A stretch of 64,000 nucleotides of DNA. Source: DATBLE01 sp963791425. GTDB taxonomy: Bacteria; Actinomycetota; Thermoleophilia; Gaiellales; Gaiellaceae. The stretch is from assembly GCA_963791425.1 (NCBI GenBank), contig CAWBSE010000004.1, positions 682,001 to 746,000 on the forward strand. Reading direction: 5' to 3'. Positions 36,574 through 45,785 of the stretch are shown piece after piece; position 1 is the first letter of the stretch, and each line of letters begins with the position of its first letter. The position numbers and the translations under genes were made by a program. The notes beneath the pieces are model-generated. The model did not search any database and was not told the origin of the DNA. It worked only from the letters and a program-made list of their open reading frames with translations.

Positions 36574-36610
36574 CCGCCGCGCCATCCCTTGATCGAGGGA
36601 TTCGCGGCGG
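36574..36610. terminator. Long hairpin 1 immediately after the mutM stop
   Basis: CCGCCGCG ... CGCGGCGG (8-base arms) enclosing ATCCCT-TGATCG-AGGGAT, so 14 paired bases over 37 positions. It touches the mutM stop codon and shares the TCCCT/AGGGA core with the next hairpin. It is probably a terminator or mRNA 3'-end structure. Confidence 0.6.
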
Positions 36611-37408
36611 TCAGATCTGGCAGCCGGGGCAGTACCAGGTGCCGCGGCCGCCCGCCCGGGTCTTCTCCAGCGACGTCCCGCAGCGGTGGCAGGGCTCCCC
36701 GGCACGGCCGTACGCCCGGAACTCGTCCTGCATCCGTCCGCCGGCGTAGGCGCCGTCGCCGAGATCGGCGCCCTGGCGCCGAATGCCGAGCCGGAGCGCC
36801 TTGCGGATCCCTTCGCGCAGCCGGGCGATCTCGTCGGGGGAGAGCGTCCCGGCCGGACGCAGCGGGTGGATCCCCGAGTGCCAGAGCGCCTCGTCGGCGT
36901 AGATGTTCCCGAGGCCCGCGACCGTGCGCTGGTCGAGAACGGCCGCCTTGACGGGCGCCGTGCGGTCGGAGAGCCGATCGGCGAGGAAGGCGGCCGTGAA
37001 CCCGCGGCCGAGCGGCTCCGGGCCGAGCCTCGCCGCCAGGTGCGCGGCGGCGTCGTCGAGCTCGAGCAGCTGCCACGTCCCGAACCGGCGCAGGTCGCGG
37101 TAGGCGATCCGCGCCCCGTCGTCGAGCTCGAGCACGGCGCGCTCGTGGCTTGCCGTCTCGTACCGGAACCCGCCGGTCATGCGCAGGTGGACGAGCAGCG
37201 CCTGACCGTCGTCGAGCCGCACGACGATGTACTTGCCGCGCCGCTCGACCGCCTCGACCCGCCGACCGGTGAGGCGCGCGGCGATCCAGGTGGGATCGTC
37301 GGGGCGGGTGAGGCGGGCGTCGTCGATGCGGGCCGCCACGATGCGCCGGCCCTCGATCCGTTCGGCCAGCCGGCCGCGCTCGGTCTCGACCTCCGGGAGC
37401 TCGGGCAC
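36611..37408 (-). CDS. mutM: Formamidopyrimidine-DNA glycosylase (Fpg)
   Basis: 265 residues from a GTG at 37408. It starts PELPEVET, placing the catalytic Pro2 and Glu3 at the N-terminus after Met removal. The beta-hairpin Lys is in RRGKYIVV; NIYADEALWHSGIHP forms the helix-two-turn-helix; the C-terminal zinc finger is CHRC-x16-CPGC. It excises oxidised purines such as 8-oxoguanine. It is not in an obvious operon and is flanked by inverted repeats and hairpins. Confidence 0.95.
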   Translation of the reverse strand: MPELPEVETERGRLAERIEGRRIVAARIDDARLTRPDDPTWIAARLTGRRVEAVERRGKYIVVRLDDGQALLVHLRMTGGFRYETASHERAVLELDDGARIAYRDLRRFGTWQLLELDDAAAHLAARLGPEPLGRGFTAAFLADRLSDRTAPVKAAVLDQRTVAGLGNIYADEALWHSGIHPLRPAGTLSPDEIARLREGIRKALRLGIRRQGADLGDGAYAGGRMQDEFRAYGRAGEPCHRCGTSLEKTRAGGRGTWYCPGCQI

Positions 37409-37482
37409 TAGATGAGTGGTTCCTGACTGGCGTGCCCGCGGGGAGGGCATGCACCAAGCAGTGTGGCTGACTCGACCGGTGG

Positions 37483-37500
37483 CAAGGCTGTCAAGCCTTG
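37483..37500. repeat. Hairpin upstream of mutM
   Basis: CAAGGCT-GTCA-AGCCTTG, a perfect 7-base stem with a 4-base loop, in the non-coding gap between the deoA stop and the mutM start. It could end the deoA transcript or belong to the repeat element. Confidence 0.5.
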
Positions 37501-37513
37501 GCGCCGGGCGAGG

Positions 37514-37550
37514 CGGACGCAATGCGCCGCGTGCAGGCCCCCATCCGCGG
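37514..37550 (-). repeat. Right copy of the inverted repeat flanking mutM
   Basis: The reverse complement of this stretch matches 36276-36312 at 33 of 37 bases (differences at positions 7, 10, 16 and 34 of the repeat). It lies between mutM and deoA. Confidence 0.8.
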
Positions 37551-37575
37551 GTGCGATCAGTCGGGAACCGATCAT

Positions 37576-38882
37576 CTACAGGGTGTCGAGGACGATCCGG
37601 CGGGCCGGCGGCGCCTCGGGGCCCAGCTCGTACGCTGCGATGACCTCTGCCGCGGCCTCGGCCGCCGACGCCTCGTCCCGGGCGTGCACCTCGGCGAGGA
37701 CGTCTCCGGCGGCAGACCTCGTCCCCGCGCTTGGCGCGGCAGACGACGCCGACCGACGTGTCGATCGCGTCCTCCTTCGTGCGGCGCCCGGCGCCCAGGT
37801 GCAACGCCGCGTGACCGATCTGGATCGCACCGAGACGGCGGACGAAGCCGCCGGCGGCCGCCGCCACCTCGTGGACGACGGGGGCCGCGGTGAGCGCGCC
37901 CACGTCGGGATCGCCGCCCTGCGCCCGGATCCAGCGCTCGTAGGCCGCCAGCGCCGAGCCGTCGGCGACCGCATCCTCCGCGCGCTTGCGCCCTTCGAAC
38001 TCGTCGATGCCGAGATCCGAGAGCGCCAGCAGGTGGGCGACCGAGGCGAGCACCAGCTCCTGGAAGTCGGGCGGACCCTCGCCTCTGATCGTGTCGACCG
38101 CCTCACGGATCTCGAGCGAGTTCCCGACCGCCTGCCCGAGCGGCTGGTCCATGTCGGTGAGCATGCAGACGACCCGCCGGCCCGCCCGTTCGCCCAGTTC
38201 GATCATCGTCTCGGCCAGGACGCGGGCGTCTTCGATCGTCTTCATGAATGCGCCGTCGCCGACCTTCACGTCGAGAACGATCGCGTCGGCGCCCCCCGGC
38301 GAGCTTCTTCGACATGATGCTCGCCGCGATCAGCGAGACGTTGTCGACGGTCGCGGTCACGTCGCGGAGCGCGTACAGCCGCTTGTCGGCGGGAACGAGA
38401 TTCGCGCTCTGGCCGATGATCGCGATCCCGATCTCTCGCACCTGCGCGACGAACTCCTCGGTGGTCAGCTCGACGCGGTAGCCGGGGATCGCCTCGAGCT
38501 TGTCGACCGTCCCGCCCGTGTGCCCGAGGCCGCGCCCGCTCATCTTCCCGAACGGCACGCCGCAGGCGGCGACGATCGGGCCGACCGCGATCGACGTCTT
38601 GTCGCCGACGCCGCCCGTCGAGTGCTTGTCGACGCACTTCCGCCCGAGCGCGGCGCCGAGGTCGATCGTGTCGCCGCTGGCGATCATCGCGTCGGTCAGC
38701 GCGAAGGTCTCGGCGCCGTTCAGGCCCTTGAAGTAGACGGCCATCAGGAACGCCGCCACCTGGTACTCCGGGATCTCGTCGCGGGTGTAGCCGAGCACGA
38801 GCTCACGGATCTCGTCGGCAGTCAGTTGCCCACCGTCGCGCTTGCGCTCGATCAGCTCAGCCGGGCGGATCACGGCTCGCAC
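37576..38882 (-). CDS. deoA: Thymidine/pyrimidine-nucleoside phosphorylase (two frameshifts)
   Basis: 434 residues after correcting two extra bases: a run of six G instead of five near 38295 and one base near 37714. The phosphate-binding motif KHSTGGVGDKTSIAVGPIVA and the substrate region SGRGLGHTGGTVDKLEAIPG are intact, as are NLVPADKRLYALRDVTATVD and the C-terminal lyase-like domain. The product phosphorolyses thymidine or uridine to base and (deoxy)ribose-1-phosphate, which DeoB then isomerises. deoB lies two genes upstream in the same direction. Confidence 0.9.
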
Positions 38883-39586
38883 ACGAAGACGACGACGTGG
38901 CGGGAGCAGACCAGCGGGCCGTCGAAGAACGGCAGGTTGTCGGCCAGCTCGGCGAACCGGGGCGACGCCGACACGTACCGGTGCGCGGCCTCGCGGTCGG
39001 CGAACGTCACGGTGCCGCGGACGTCGCGGCGCTCGATGATCGTGAAATACCGCAGGAGCGCGCCCTGGCCGTTCTCGGCGGCGAAGCCCTCGGAGCGCTG
39101 TCCCGCGGCCCCGACGAGGCTCCAGAGCTCCGAGAGGCTGTCCCAGCTGTTCGTGACGGCGACCAGACGGCCGTCGTAGCGGAGCACGCGCCGCAGCTCG
39201 CGCAGCGCGCCGTGCAGGTCGGGCACGTGGTAGAGCATCCAGGCGGCAACCGCGCAGTCGAAGGTCTGGTCGGCGAACGGAAGCGCCTGGACGTCGCCGA
39301 CGTAGGCCTCGACGCCGCGTTGTCGTGTGAGCTCGACCATCCGCTCCGACTGGTCGACCGCGATCACGTGCACGCCGAGCTCCTTGGCCATCCGATCGGC
39401 CAGCTCGCCCCTCCCCGGCCCCACCTCGAGCACGACGCGCGGCGATGCCTCGGCAACGGCGTCGAACGCGACCTGCCGCGGGTCGGGGCCGGTCGCGGAC
39501 TGCTGCGCGGCGATCCGCGCGGAGAGCCCGGTCTCGTCCGCGTACTCCTCCGCGACGAGCGCGGGGTCGTTCAGGGCGCGCTGCAT
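38870..39586 (-). CDS. Class I SAM-dependent methyltransferase
   Basis: A 238-residue methyltransferase of the UbiE/Methyltransf_11 type: VVLEVGPGRGELADRMAKEL (motif I), VIAVDQSERMVEL, VGDVQALPFADQTFD and AVAAWMLYHVPDL. The C-terminal third is a substrate cap. It overlaps the deoB stop (TAATG) and deoA start, so it is co-transcribed with nucleoside catabolism. Substrate unknown. Confidence 0.88.
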   Translation of the reverse strand: MQRALNDPALVAEEYADETGLSARIAAQQSATGPDPRQVAFDAVAEASPRVVLEVGPGRGELADRMAKELGVHVIAVDQSERMVELTRQRGVEAYVGDVQALPFADQTFDCAVAAWMLYHVPDLHGALRELRRVLRYDGRLVAVTNSWDSLSELWSLVGAAGQRSEGFAAENGQGALLRYFTIIERRDVRGTVTFADREAAHRYVSASPRFAELADNLPFFDGPLVCSRHVVVFVCEP

Positions 39587-40752
39587 TACGACTCGAGGAT
39601 CGGCTGCCCGGGCAGGCGCTTGCCGGGAGCCTTGCCGCCCAGCCAGGCGTTCACCGTCGCCCCGACGTCGGCGAACTCGCCGTCGTGGCGCTGCCCGTTC
39701 GCGTTCTTGCCGTGGGCGTAAGCGAGCAGCAGCGCGTGCTCACGTGAGTGGTCGGTGCCGGGGGTGGTCGGGTCGCAGCCGTGATCGGAGGTGACGATCA
39801 GGAGGTCGCCGGGCCGCAGCGCGTCGAGCAGGTCGGGCAGCCGACGGTCGAAGTCCTGGAGGCAGCGGTGGAAGTTGACCGGGTCGTTTCGGTGGCCCCA
39901 GAGCATGTCGGTCTCGACGAGGTTGACGAAGACGAAGCCCGACTCGAGCGTCTGGAGCAGCTCCTCGGTCTTGGTGATCCCCTCGACATTCGACTTCGTC
40001 GGATGGCTCTCGTCGATGTCCACGCCGGCGAAGGTGTCACCGATCTTGCCGACGCCGTGGACGGTGACGCCCGCCTCGCGGAGCAGGGTCAGGTAGTTGG
40101 GCGTACGCGGCTCGAGCGAGAAGTCGTGGCGGTTCGGCGTGCGCTCGTAGTTGCCGGGCTCGCCGATGAACGGGCGGGCGATCACGCGGCCGACGGCGTG
40201 CTTGCCGGTGAGGATCTCGCGCGCGTTGCGGCACGCCTCGTACAGCTCCTCGAGCGGGATCGTCTCCTCGTGCGCGGCGATCTGGAAGACCGAGTCGGCC
40301 GACGTGTAGACGATCCACTTGCCGGTCTTCTGGTGCTCCTCGCCGAGCTCCTGGATGATCTCGGTGCCGCTCGCGGGCTTGTTGCCGATCACGCCGCGGG
40401 CGGTGCGGTGCATGAACGGGTCGATCACGTCGTGCGGGAAGCCGTGCGGGTAGGTCGGCAGCGCCTGCGGCGTGACGATCCCCATCAGCTCCCAATGGCC
40501 GAGCGTCGTGTCCTTGCCTTTCGAGCGCTCGATCAGGCGGCCGGCGACCGCGGGTGCCCCGGTCTGGGGCGGGCAGCCCTCCAGCGCTTCGACGTTGCCC
40601 AGGCCGAGCGCCTCGAGATTGGGCAGGTCGAGGCCGCCGACGGCACGGGCGACGTTCCCGAGCGTGTCCGAGCCTTCGTCTCCGAACTCGGCCGCATCTG
40701 GCAACGCTCCCGCGCCTACGGCATCCAGCACGATCACGCAGGCTCTGGGCAC
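39586..40752 (-). CDS. deoB: Phosphopentomutase
   Basis: A 388-residue alkaline-phosphatase-fold enzyme. Metal-binding landmarks: VIVLDAVGAGALPDA, the phospho-Thr region DEGSDTLGNVARAV, and the C-terminal LIVTSDHGCDPTTPGTDHSR. It interconverts (deoxy)ribose-1-phosphate and 5-phosphate. First gene of deoB-methyltransferase-deoA. Confidence 0.95.
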   Translation of the reverse strand: MPRACVIVLDAVGAGALPDAAEFGDEGSDTLGNVARAVGGLDLPNLEALGLGNVEALEGCPPQTGAPAVAGRLIERSKGKDTTLGHWELMGIVTPQALPTYPHGFPHDVIDPFMHRTARGVIGNKPASGTEIIQELGEEHQKTGKWIVYTSADSVFQIAAHEETIPLEELYEACRNAREILTGKHAVGRVIARPFIGEPGNYERTPNRHDFSLEPRTPNYLTLLREAGVTVHGVGKIGDTFAGVDIDESHPTKSNVEGITKTEELLQTLESGFVFVNLVETDMLWGHRNDPVNFHRCLQDFDRRLPDLLDALRPGDLLIVTSDHGCDPTTPGTDHSREHALLLAYAHGKNANGQRHDGEFADVGATVNAWLGGKAPGKRLPGQPILES

Positions 40753-40772
40753 TCGACTATTCTACGAGCGCA

Positions 40773-40910
40773 GTGAAAGTCGTCCTCGAGTTCCTCGGCC
40801 TTGCCTTCTACATCTGCCTGGTGATCGGGCTGGCCGCCGGCATCACCTGGCTCGTCGTGCGCATCTCGCCGACGAAGGACAAGAGCGCCGCCAAGCAGCA
40901 GTCCGGCTAG
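40773..40910 (+). CDS. 45-residue single-span membrane protein
   Basis: From the GTG at 40773: KVVLEFLGLAFYICLVIGLA, AGITWLVVRISPTKDKSAAK, QQSG. One strong membrane helix with a short basic/polar tail. It starts 20 bases from the divergent deoB gene and its stop overlaps the convergent ald stop by 3 bases. Unknown function; the composition is clearly protein-like. Confidence 0.65.
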   Translation: MKVVLEFLGLAFYICLVIGLAAGITWLVVRISPTKDKSAAKQQSG

Positions 40911-42019
40911 GCGAGGACTCCGAACAGCGGCTCGTACGGGAGGCCGTGCGCCTCGGCGACCGCCTCGTACGTGATCTTCCCTCCGAGCACGTTCACGCCG
41001 GGTGCGAGGCCCGGGTCGCGCGCGACCGCCTCGCTCAGCCCGTGGTCGGCGATCGACTCGATGTACGGCAGCGTCGCGTTCGTCAGCGCCTTCGTCGAGG
41101 TGATCGGCACGGCGCCGGGCATGTTCGCGACGCAGTAGTGCGTGACGCCGTCGACGACGTAGACCGGGTCGGTGTGCGTCGTCGGCTTCGACGTCTCCGC
41201 GCAGCCGCCCTGGTCGATCGCGACGTCGCAGAAGACCGCGCCCGTCTTCATCGTCCCGAGCATCGGGCGCGTGATCAGCTTCGGCGCCTTCGCGCCGGGG
41301 ATCAGCACCGCACCGATGACGACGTCGGCCTCCTTGACGGACTCCTCGAGCTGGAGCGTGGACGACATCACCAGGCTGACCCGGCCGGAGAGCACCTCGT
41401 CCAGATGTCGCATCCGGTCGATCGAGCGCTCGAGGATGGTCACGTTCGCGCCGAGGCCGATCGCGATCACCGCTGCGTTGTAGCCGACGATCCCGCCTCC
41501 GATCACGAGCACTCGGCCGGGTGCGACGCCTGCGACGCCGGCGAGCAGCAGGCCGCGGCCGCCGAGCGGCTTCTCGAGGAAGTACGCGCCCGCCTGGGCG
41601 GCGAGCCGGCCGGCGATCTCGCTCATCGGCGCCAGCAGCGGCAGCGCGCCGCCTGCGGTCTCGACCGTCTCGTAGGCGACGCAGGTGGCGCCGCTGGCGA
41701 CGAGCGCCTCGGTCAGCTCCTTGCTCGCCGCGAGGTGGAGGTACGTGAAGAGGATCTGGCCCTCCCGCAGCCGCGGGTACTCGGCCGGGAGCGGCTCCTT
41801 GACCTTGAGCACCATCTCCGTGGCGGCCCAGACGTCGTCGACGGATCCGAGCGTCGCGCCCATGGCGGCGTACTGCGCGTCGGGGAACGAGCTGCCCTCC
41901 CCCGCGCCGGCCTCGACCATCACCTCGTGGCCGTGCCGGACGAGCTCGCGCGCGCCCGCGGGCGTCAGCGCGACGCGGTACTCGTCGACCTTGATCTCCT
42001 TGACGACTCCGATCTTCAC
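40907..42019 (-). CDS. ald: Alanine dehydrogenase
   Basis: 370 residues from the GTG at 42019 (KIGVVKEIKVDEYRVALTPA). NAD-binding VLVIGGGIVGYNAAVIAIGL, the substrate Arg/Lys in the N-terminal domain, catalytic His in LFTYLHLAA and Asp in VAIDQGGCAETSKPTTHTDP. Reversible oxidative deamination of L-alanine to pyruvate and ammonia. It is the last gene of the long leftward block and overlaps the DUF3866 stop (GTGA). Confidence 0.95.
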   Translation of the reverse strand: MKIGVVKEIKVDEYRVALTPAGARELVRHGHEVMVEAGAGEGSSFPDAQYAAMGATLGSVDDVWAATEMVLKVKEPLPAEYPRLREGQILFTYLHLAASKELTEALVASGATCVAYETVETAGGALPLLAPMSEIAGRLAAQAGAYFLEKPLGGRGLLLAGVAGVAPGRVLVIGGGIVGYNAAVIAIGLGANVTILERSIDRMRHLDEVLSGRVSLVMSSTLQLEESVKEADVVIGAVLIPGAKAPKLITRPMLGTMKTGAVFCDVAIDQGGCAETSKPTTHTDPVYVVDGVTHYCVANMPGAVPITSTKALTNATLPYIESIADHGLSEAVARDPGLAPGVNVLGGKITYEAVAEAHGLPYEPLFGVLA

Positions 42020-42963
42020 GGGCGCGCGGACTCTAGCTTCTCGCGGGCAGCCCGGCCCGCTGCATAGGCGGTCTGGAAGAAGATCGGGTCGTCCTCCGGC
42101 CCGCGGCCCATGTGGGAGAGCGGCAGTCCGGCGCACGCTTCCTCCCAGCCAATGCCGCCTTCGCCGACCTCCACTCCGTCGGTGCAGACGTCGAGCACCG
42201 CCCGGGTGTGGTGCGAGAGGCCCTGATGGCGCCCCCGCGGATCGGCTTCCGACACGCGGGCGGCGAGGATCGCGCGGCCCCCCAGCGCGATCGCGGCGTT
42301 CGCCGCAGACGCGGCGGCCATGCCCCCGTGGCCGAGTGCGGATCCCGTGCCGACGATGCCGGGACCGATCGCGCAGACGGCGACGTCTGCTCCCCACGCC
42401 CGCGCCCAGGCCAGCGCGGACCAGGTCGAGACGCATTCGGCGTCGCCCCCGAAGCACGCTCCGACGGTGGCAACGGCATCGATCAGCGCGCGTTCCTTCA
42501 ACACGCGCACCGTGTCGGACAGGGCGACCGGCAGGGCGCCTCCTTCGAGCTGGACGTAGACGACCCGGACGCCGGCAAGGGCAGCGCAGACGGGTGACAG
42601 CTGGCTGTGCAGCGAACAGCACACCACCGGCATTCCGTCGAGCGATTCCTCGAGCGGGCCGTGCTCCTCGGCATGCCGCACGGCGAACTGCCCCGGTGCG
42701 TACGGCAGCTTCATCACGTGCGCGCCCTCCTCCGCGGCGAGGCCGAGCCCGCGGGTCAGGTTCGCGTAGAGAACGTCGAAGCCGCCCGACCCGAGCTCGA
42801 GGTCGCGCGCCTGGGTGTTCACGATCACCTCGTCGCCCAGCGCCACCGGCCCGGTCAGCGCCGGGTATGCGACGCACGGCGTGCCGTCCACCTCGATCCG
42901 CGCCAGCCCCTCGTGGCGCTCCCGGACGGCGGTCACGGATCCGCGCCGGAGGCTAAGCGCCAC
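42016..42963 (-). CDS. DUF3866 family protein
   Basis: About 315 residues. It begins LRRGSVTAVRERHEGLARIE and has GDEVIVNTQARDLELGSGGF, GMPVVCCSLHSQLSPVCAAL and GPGIVGTGSALGHGGMAAA, all recognisable from DUF3866 proteins of actinobacteria and firmicutes. The fold and function are not known to me. Start is uncertain between GTGs at 42963 (11-base overlap with the peptidase gene) and 42936. Coupled to ald. Confidence 0.8.
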   Translation of the reverse strand: MALSLRRGSVTAVRERHEGLARIEVDGTPCVAYPALTGPVALGDEVIVNTQARDLELGSGGFDVLYANLTRGLGLAAEEGAHVMKLPYAPGQFAVRHAEEHGPLEESLDGMPVVCCSLHSQLSPVCAALAGVRVVYVQLEGGALPVALSDTVRVLKERALIDAVATVGACFGGDAECVSTWSALAWARAWGADVAVCAIGPGIVGTGSALGHGGMAAASAANAAIALGGRAILAARVSEADPRGRHQGLSHHTRAVLDVCTDGVEVGEGGIGWEEACAGLPLSHMGRGPEDDPIFFQTAYAAGRAAREKLESARP

Positions 42964-44059
42964 GCGCCTCCTCGAGCAGCGCGAGCGTGACGTCCACCAT
43001 CCCTTCGAGGTCGGCGACGGCGATGTGCTCCTGCGGCGTGTGGATCTCGGCCATCCCGTTCGCCAGGTTGAGGCAGGCCAGGCCGCGCAGGTTGAAGACG
43101 TTCGCGTCGGCGCCGCCGCCGGAGAGGGTGTATTCGGGCGTGTAACCGCTGCGCTCGAGCGCGGCATGCGCGAGCCGGACGGGCTCGTCCTCCTTCCGGA
43201 ACCGGTAGCCGAGGTACGACTTCTCGACCTTCGTCTCGAGCTCGCAGCCGGTCAGCGTGGCCGCGAAGGCGCAGGCGTCGAGCATCTCCTGGAGCATCTC
43301 GGCGAGCTTCGTCTCGTCGTGCGAGCGCGCCTCGGCCTTCAGGTCGCAGCGGTCGGGAATGATGTTGCGCGCGACGCCGCCGTGGATCATCCCGACGTTG
43401 GCGGAGGTCTCCTCGTCGATCCGGCCGAGGCGCATGTCGGCGATCGCGCGTGCGGCGGCGGCGATCGCGGAGCGGCCCTCTTCCGGCGCCATCCCTGCGT
43501 GCGCGGACTGGCCCAGGAACGAGATCTCGAGCGCCACGGCGTGCGGCGCGCCGAGCACGACCTCGCCGATCGGCCCGGCCTGGTCGTAGACGTAGCCGAC
43601 GCGGGCGGCGAGGCGGCTGCAGTCGAACGCCTCCGCGCCGCGGAGGCCGACCTCCTCCTTCGGCGTGAAGACGAGCTCGATGCCTGCGTGCGGGAGCTTC
43701 CCCTCGACGACGCGGCGTGTCGCCTCGACCATCGCGACGACCGCGGACTTGTTGTCGGCGCCGAGGATCGTGCCCGCGGAGTTGCGGACGACCCCGTCCT
43801 CGACCACCGGCTCGATCGGCCCGACCGGCTGCACAGTGTCCATGTGCGCGCACAGGAAGAGCGGCGTGCCCTCGGCGGTCGGCTCGAGCCGCGTGTAGAG
43901 GTTCCCGGTGTTCCCGTCGACGACGGCGCCGGCGCCGTCCTCGTCGACGTAGAGCCCGAGCCCGCGGAGCTCCTCCGTGACGCGGTCGGCGACGGGCCGC
44001 TCCTCGCCCGGCGGGCTGGAGATCGCAGCGAGGTCGAGGAAGAGGTCGAGCGCACCCAT
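42953..44059 (-). CDS. M20/PepT-like zinc aminopeptidase
   Basis: 368 residues. Metal and catalytic motifs of the M20 family: FLCAHMDTVQP (His, Asp), GADNKSAVVAMVEA (bridging Asp), FTPKEEVGLRGAEAFD (catalytic Glu pair) and the C-terminal His in MAEIHTPQEHIAV. The dimerisation domain sits between. This subgroup resembles PepT2-type tripeptidases. It follows pyrG after an 85-base gap that holds no gene I can see. Confidence 0.88.
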   Translation of the reverse strand: MGALDLFLDLAAISSPPGEERPVADRVTEELRGLGLYVDEDGAGAVVDGNTGNLYTRLEPTAEGTPLFLCAHMDTVQPVGPIEPVVEDGVVRNSAGTILGADNKSAVVAMVEATRRVVEGKLPHAGIELVFTPKEEVGLRGAEAFDCSRLAARVGYVYDQAGPIGEVVLGAPHAVALEISFLGQSAHAGMAPEEGRSAIAAAARAIADMRLGRIDEETSANVGMIHGGVARNIIPDRCDLKAEARSHDETKLAEMLQEMLDACAFAATLTGCELETKVEKSYLGYRFRKEDEPVRLAHAALERSGYTPEYTLSGGGADANVFNLRGLACLNLANGMAEIHTPQEHIAVADLEGMVDVTLALLEEARGA

Positions 44060-44144
44060 GCAGGCGCGATCTTAGGCACCGCGAACCCCGGCGGGCGGTG
44101 CCCAGAACGGCCAGGCCCCTTCGAGCCACGTCCGGAACGCCGTG

Positions 44145-45785
44145 CTAGCCGGTGGCGGCGGTGACGCCCTGCCGTGCTCGTGCACGGTCGTGGGCGGCGC
44201 CGACGAACTCGCGGAAGAGCGGCGCGGGGCGCGTCGGGCGCGACTTGAACTCGGGATGGAACTGGCTGGCGACGAACCACGGATGGTCGGGCAGCTCGAT
44301 GATCTCGACGAGGCGGCCCTCCTGGAACGTGCCCGAGACGACGAGGCCCGCGTCGGCGATCTGCTGGCGGTAGTGGTTGTTCACCTCGTAGCGGTGGCGG
44401 TGCCGCTCGTGGATCACGGGCTCGTCGTACGTGGCGTAGGTGCGGGTGCCCTCGAGGATCTCGACCGCCTGCGCGCCGAGGCGCATCGTGCCGCCGAGGT
44501 CTTCGACCTCTTTCTGCTCGGGCAGCAGGTCGATCACGGGGAACGGCGTCTCGGGATCCATCTCGGTGGAGTTGGCGCCCTCGAGCCCGACCACGTGGCG
44601 GGCGAACTCGGAGACTGCGACGTGCATCCCGAGGCAGATGCCGAGGTACGGGATCTGCGCCTCGCGCGCGACGCGGCAGGCGAGGATCTTGCCCTCCCAG
44701 CCGCGCGAGCCGAAGCCACCCGGAACCAGCACGCCGTCGACCTTGGCGAGCTCGACCTGCGCCTCCTCGAGCGACATGCCCTCGGCGTCGACCCACTCGA
44801 CCTTGACGTGGCAGCCGTGGTGGATGCCGGCGTGCTTGAGCGCCTCGTGCACCGAGAGGTACGCGTCATGGAGCTTCACGTACTTGCCGACGAGGCCGAT
44901 CGTGACCGTCAGGTCGCGCTGGCCGATCCGCTCGGTCAGGTCGTTCCATTCGCCGAGCTCCGCGCGCCCCTCGGGGAGGCCGAGCTTCTGGCAGACGAGG
45001 TCGTCCATGCCCTGCTCCTGCAGCGCGGCCGGGACGAGGTAGACGTCGGCGACGTCCTCGTTCGCGATCACTTCCTCGGGCTCGACGTCGGCGAACAGCG
45101 CGATCTTGTCGCGAACGTCGGGCGAGATCCCGTCGCGCGAGCGGCAGACCACGATGTCGGGATGGATACCGATGCGCCGCAGCTCATTGACCGAGTGCTG
45201 GGTGGGCTTCGTCTTCAGCTCACCGGCGGAGTCGACGTACGGGACGAGCGTGACGTGGATGTAGAGCACGTTCTGCGCGCCGGCCTCGCGGCGGAACTGG
45301 CGGATCGCCTCGAGGAACGGCAGCGACTCGATGTCACCGACCGTGCCGCCGATCTCGCTGATCACGACGTCACTGTCGCTCTGCTCGGCCGAGCGGCGGA
45401 TGCGGTCCTTGATCTCGTCGGTGATGTGCGGGATCACCTGGACGGTCTTGCCCAGATAGTCGCCCTTGCGCTCGCGGCGCAGGACGCGGTCCCAGATGCC
45501 GCCCTGCGTGTGGTTCGCGTTGCGCGAGAGGTTCTGGTCGAGGAAGCGCTCGTAGTGGCCGATGTCGAGATCGGTCTCGGCGCCGTCCTCGGTGACGAAG
45601 ACCTCGCCGTGCTGGAACGGGCTCATCGTCCCGGGGTCGACGTTCAGGTACGGGTCGAACTTCTGGACGTCGACCTTCAGCCCGCGCGCCTTCAGCAGCC
45701 GGCCGAGCGACGCCGCGGTGATGCCCTTGCCGAGCGACGAGACGACGCCGCCGGTGACGAAGACGTACTTGGTCGGCTCGCTCAC
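44145..45785 (-). CDS. pyrG: CTP synthase
   Basis: A complete 546-residue PyrG from a GTG. Synthase domain: FVTGGVVSSLGKGITAASLG (P-loop) and the UTP/CTP site SEIGGTVGDIESLPFLEA. Glutaminase domain: PGGFGSRGWEGK, nucleophile Cys in LGICLGMHVAVSEF, and His/Glu in QFHPEFKSRP. Makes CTP from UTP with glutamine. Its start overlaps the preceding glycosyltransferase stop. Confidence 0.97.
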   Translation of the reverse strand: MSEPTKYVFVTGGVVSSLGKGITAASLGRLLKARGLKVDVQKFDPYLNVDPGTMSPFQHGEVFVTEDGAETDLDIGHYERFLDQNLSRNANHTQGGIWDRVLRRERKGDYLGKTVQVIPHITDEIKDRIRRSAEQSDSDVVISEIGGTVGDIESLPFLEAIRQFRREAGAQNVLYIHVTLVPYVDSAGELKTKPTQHSVNELRRIGIHPDIVVCRSRDGISPDVRDKIALFADVEPEEVIANEDVADVYLVPAALQEQGMDDLVCQKLGLPEGRAELGEWNDLTERIGQRDLTVTIGLVGKYVKLHDAYLSVHEALKHAGIHHGCHVKVEWVDAEGMSLEEAQVELAKVDGVLVPGGFGSRGWEGKILACRVAREAQIPYLGICLGMHVAVSEFARHVVGLEGANSTEMDPETPFPVIDLLPEQKEVEDLGGTMRLGAQAVEILEGTRTYATYDEPVIHERHRHRYEVNNHYRQQIADAGLVVSGTFQEGRLVEIIELPDHPWFVASQFHPEFKSRPTRPAPLFREFVGAAHDRARARQGVTAATG

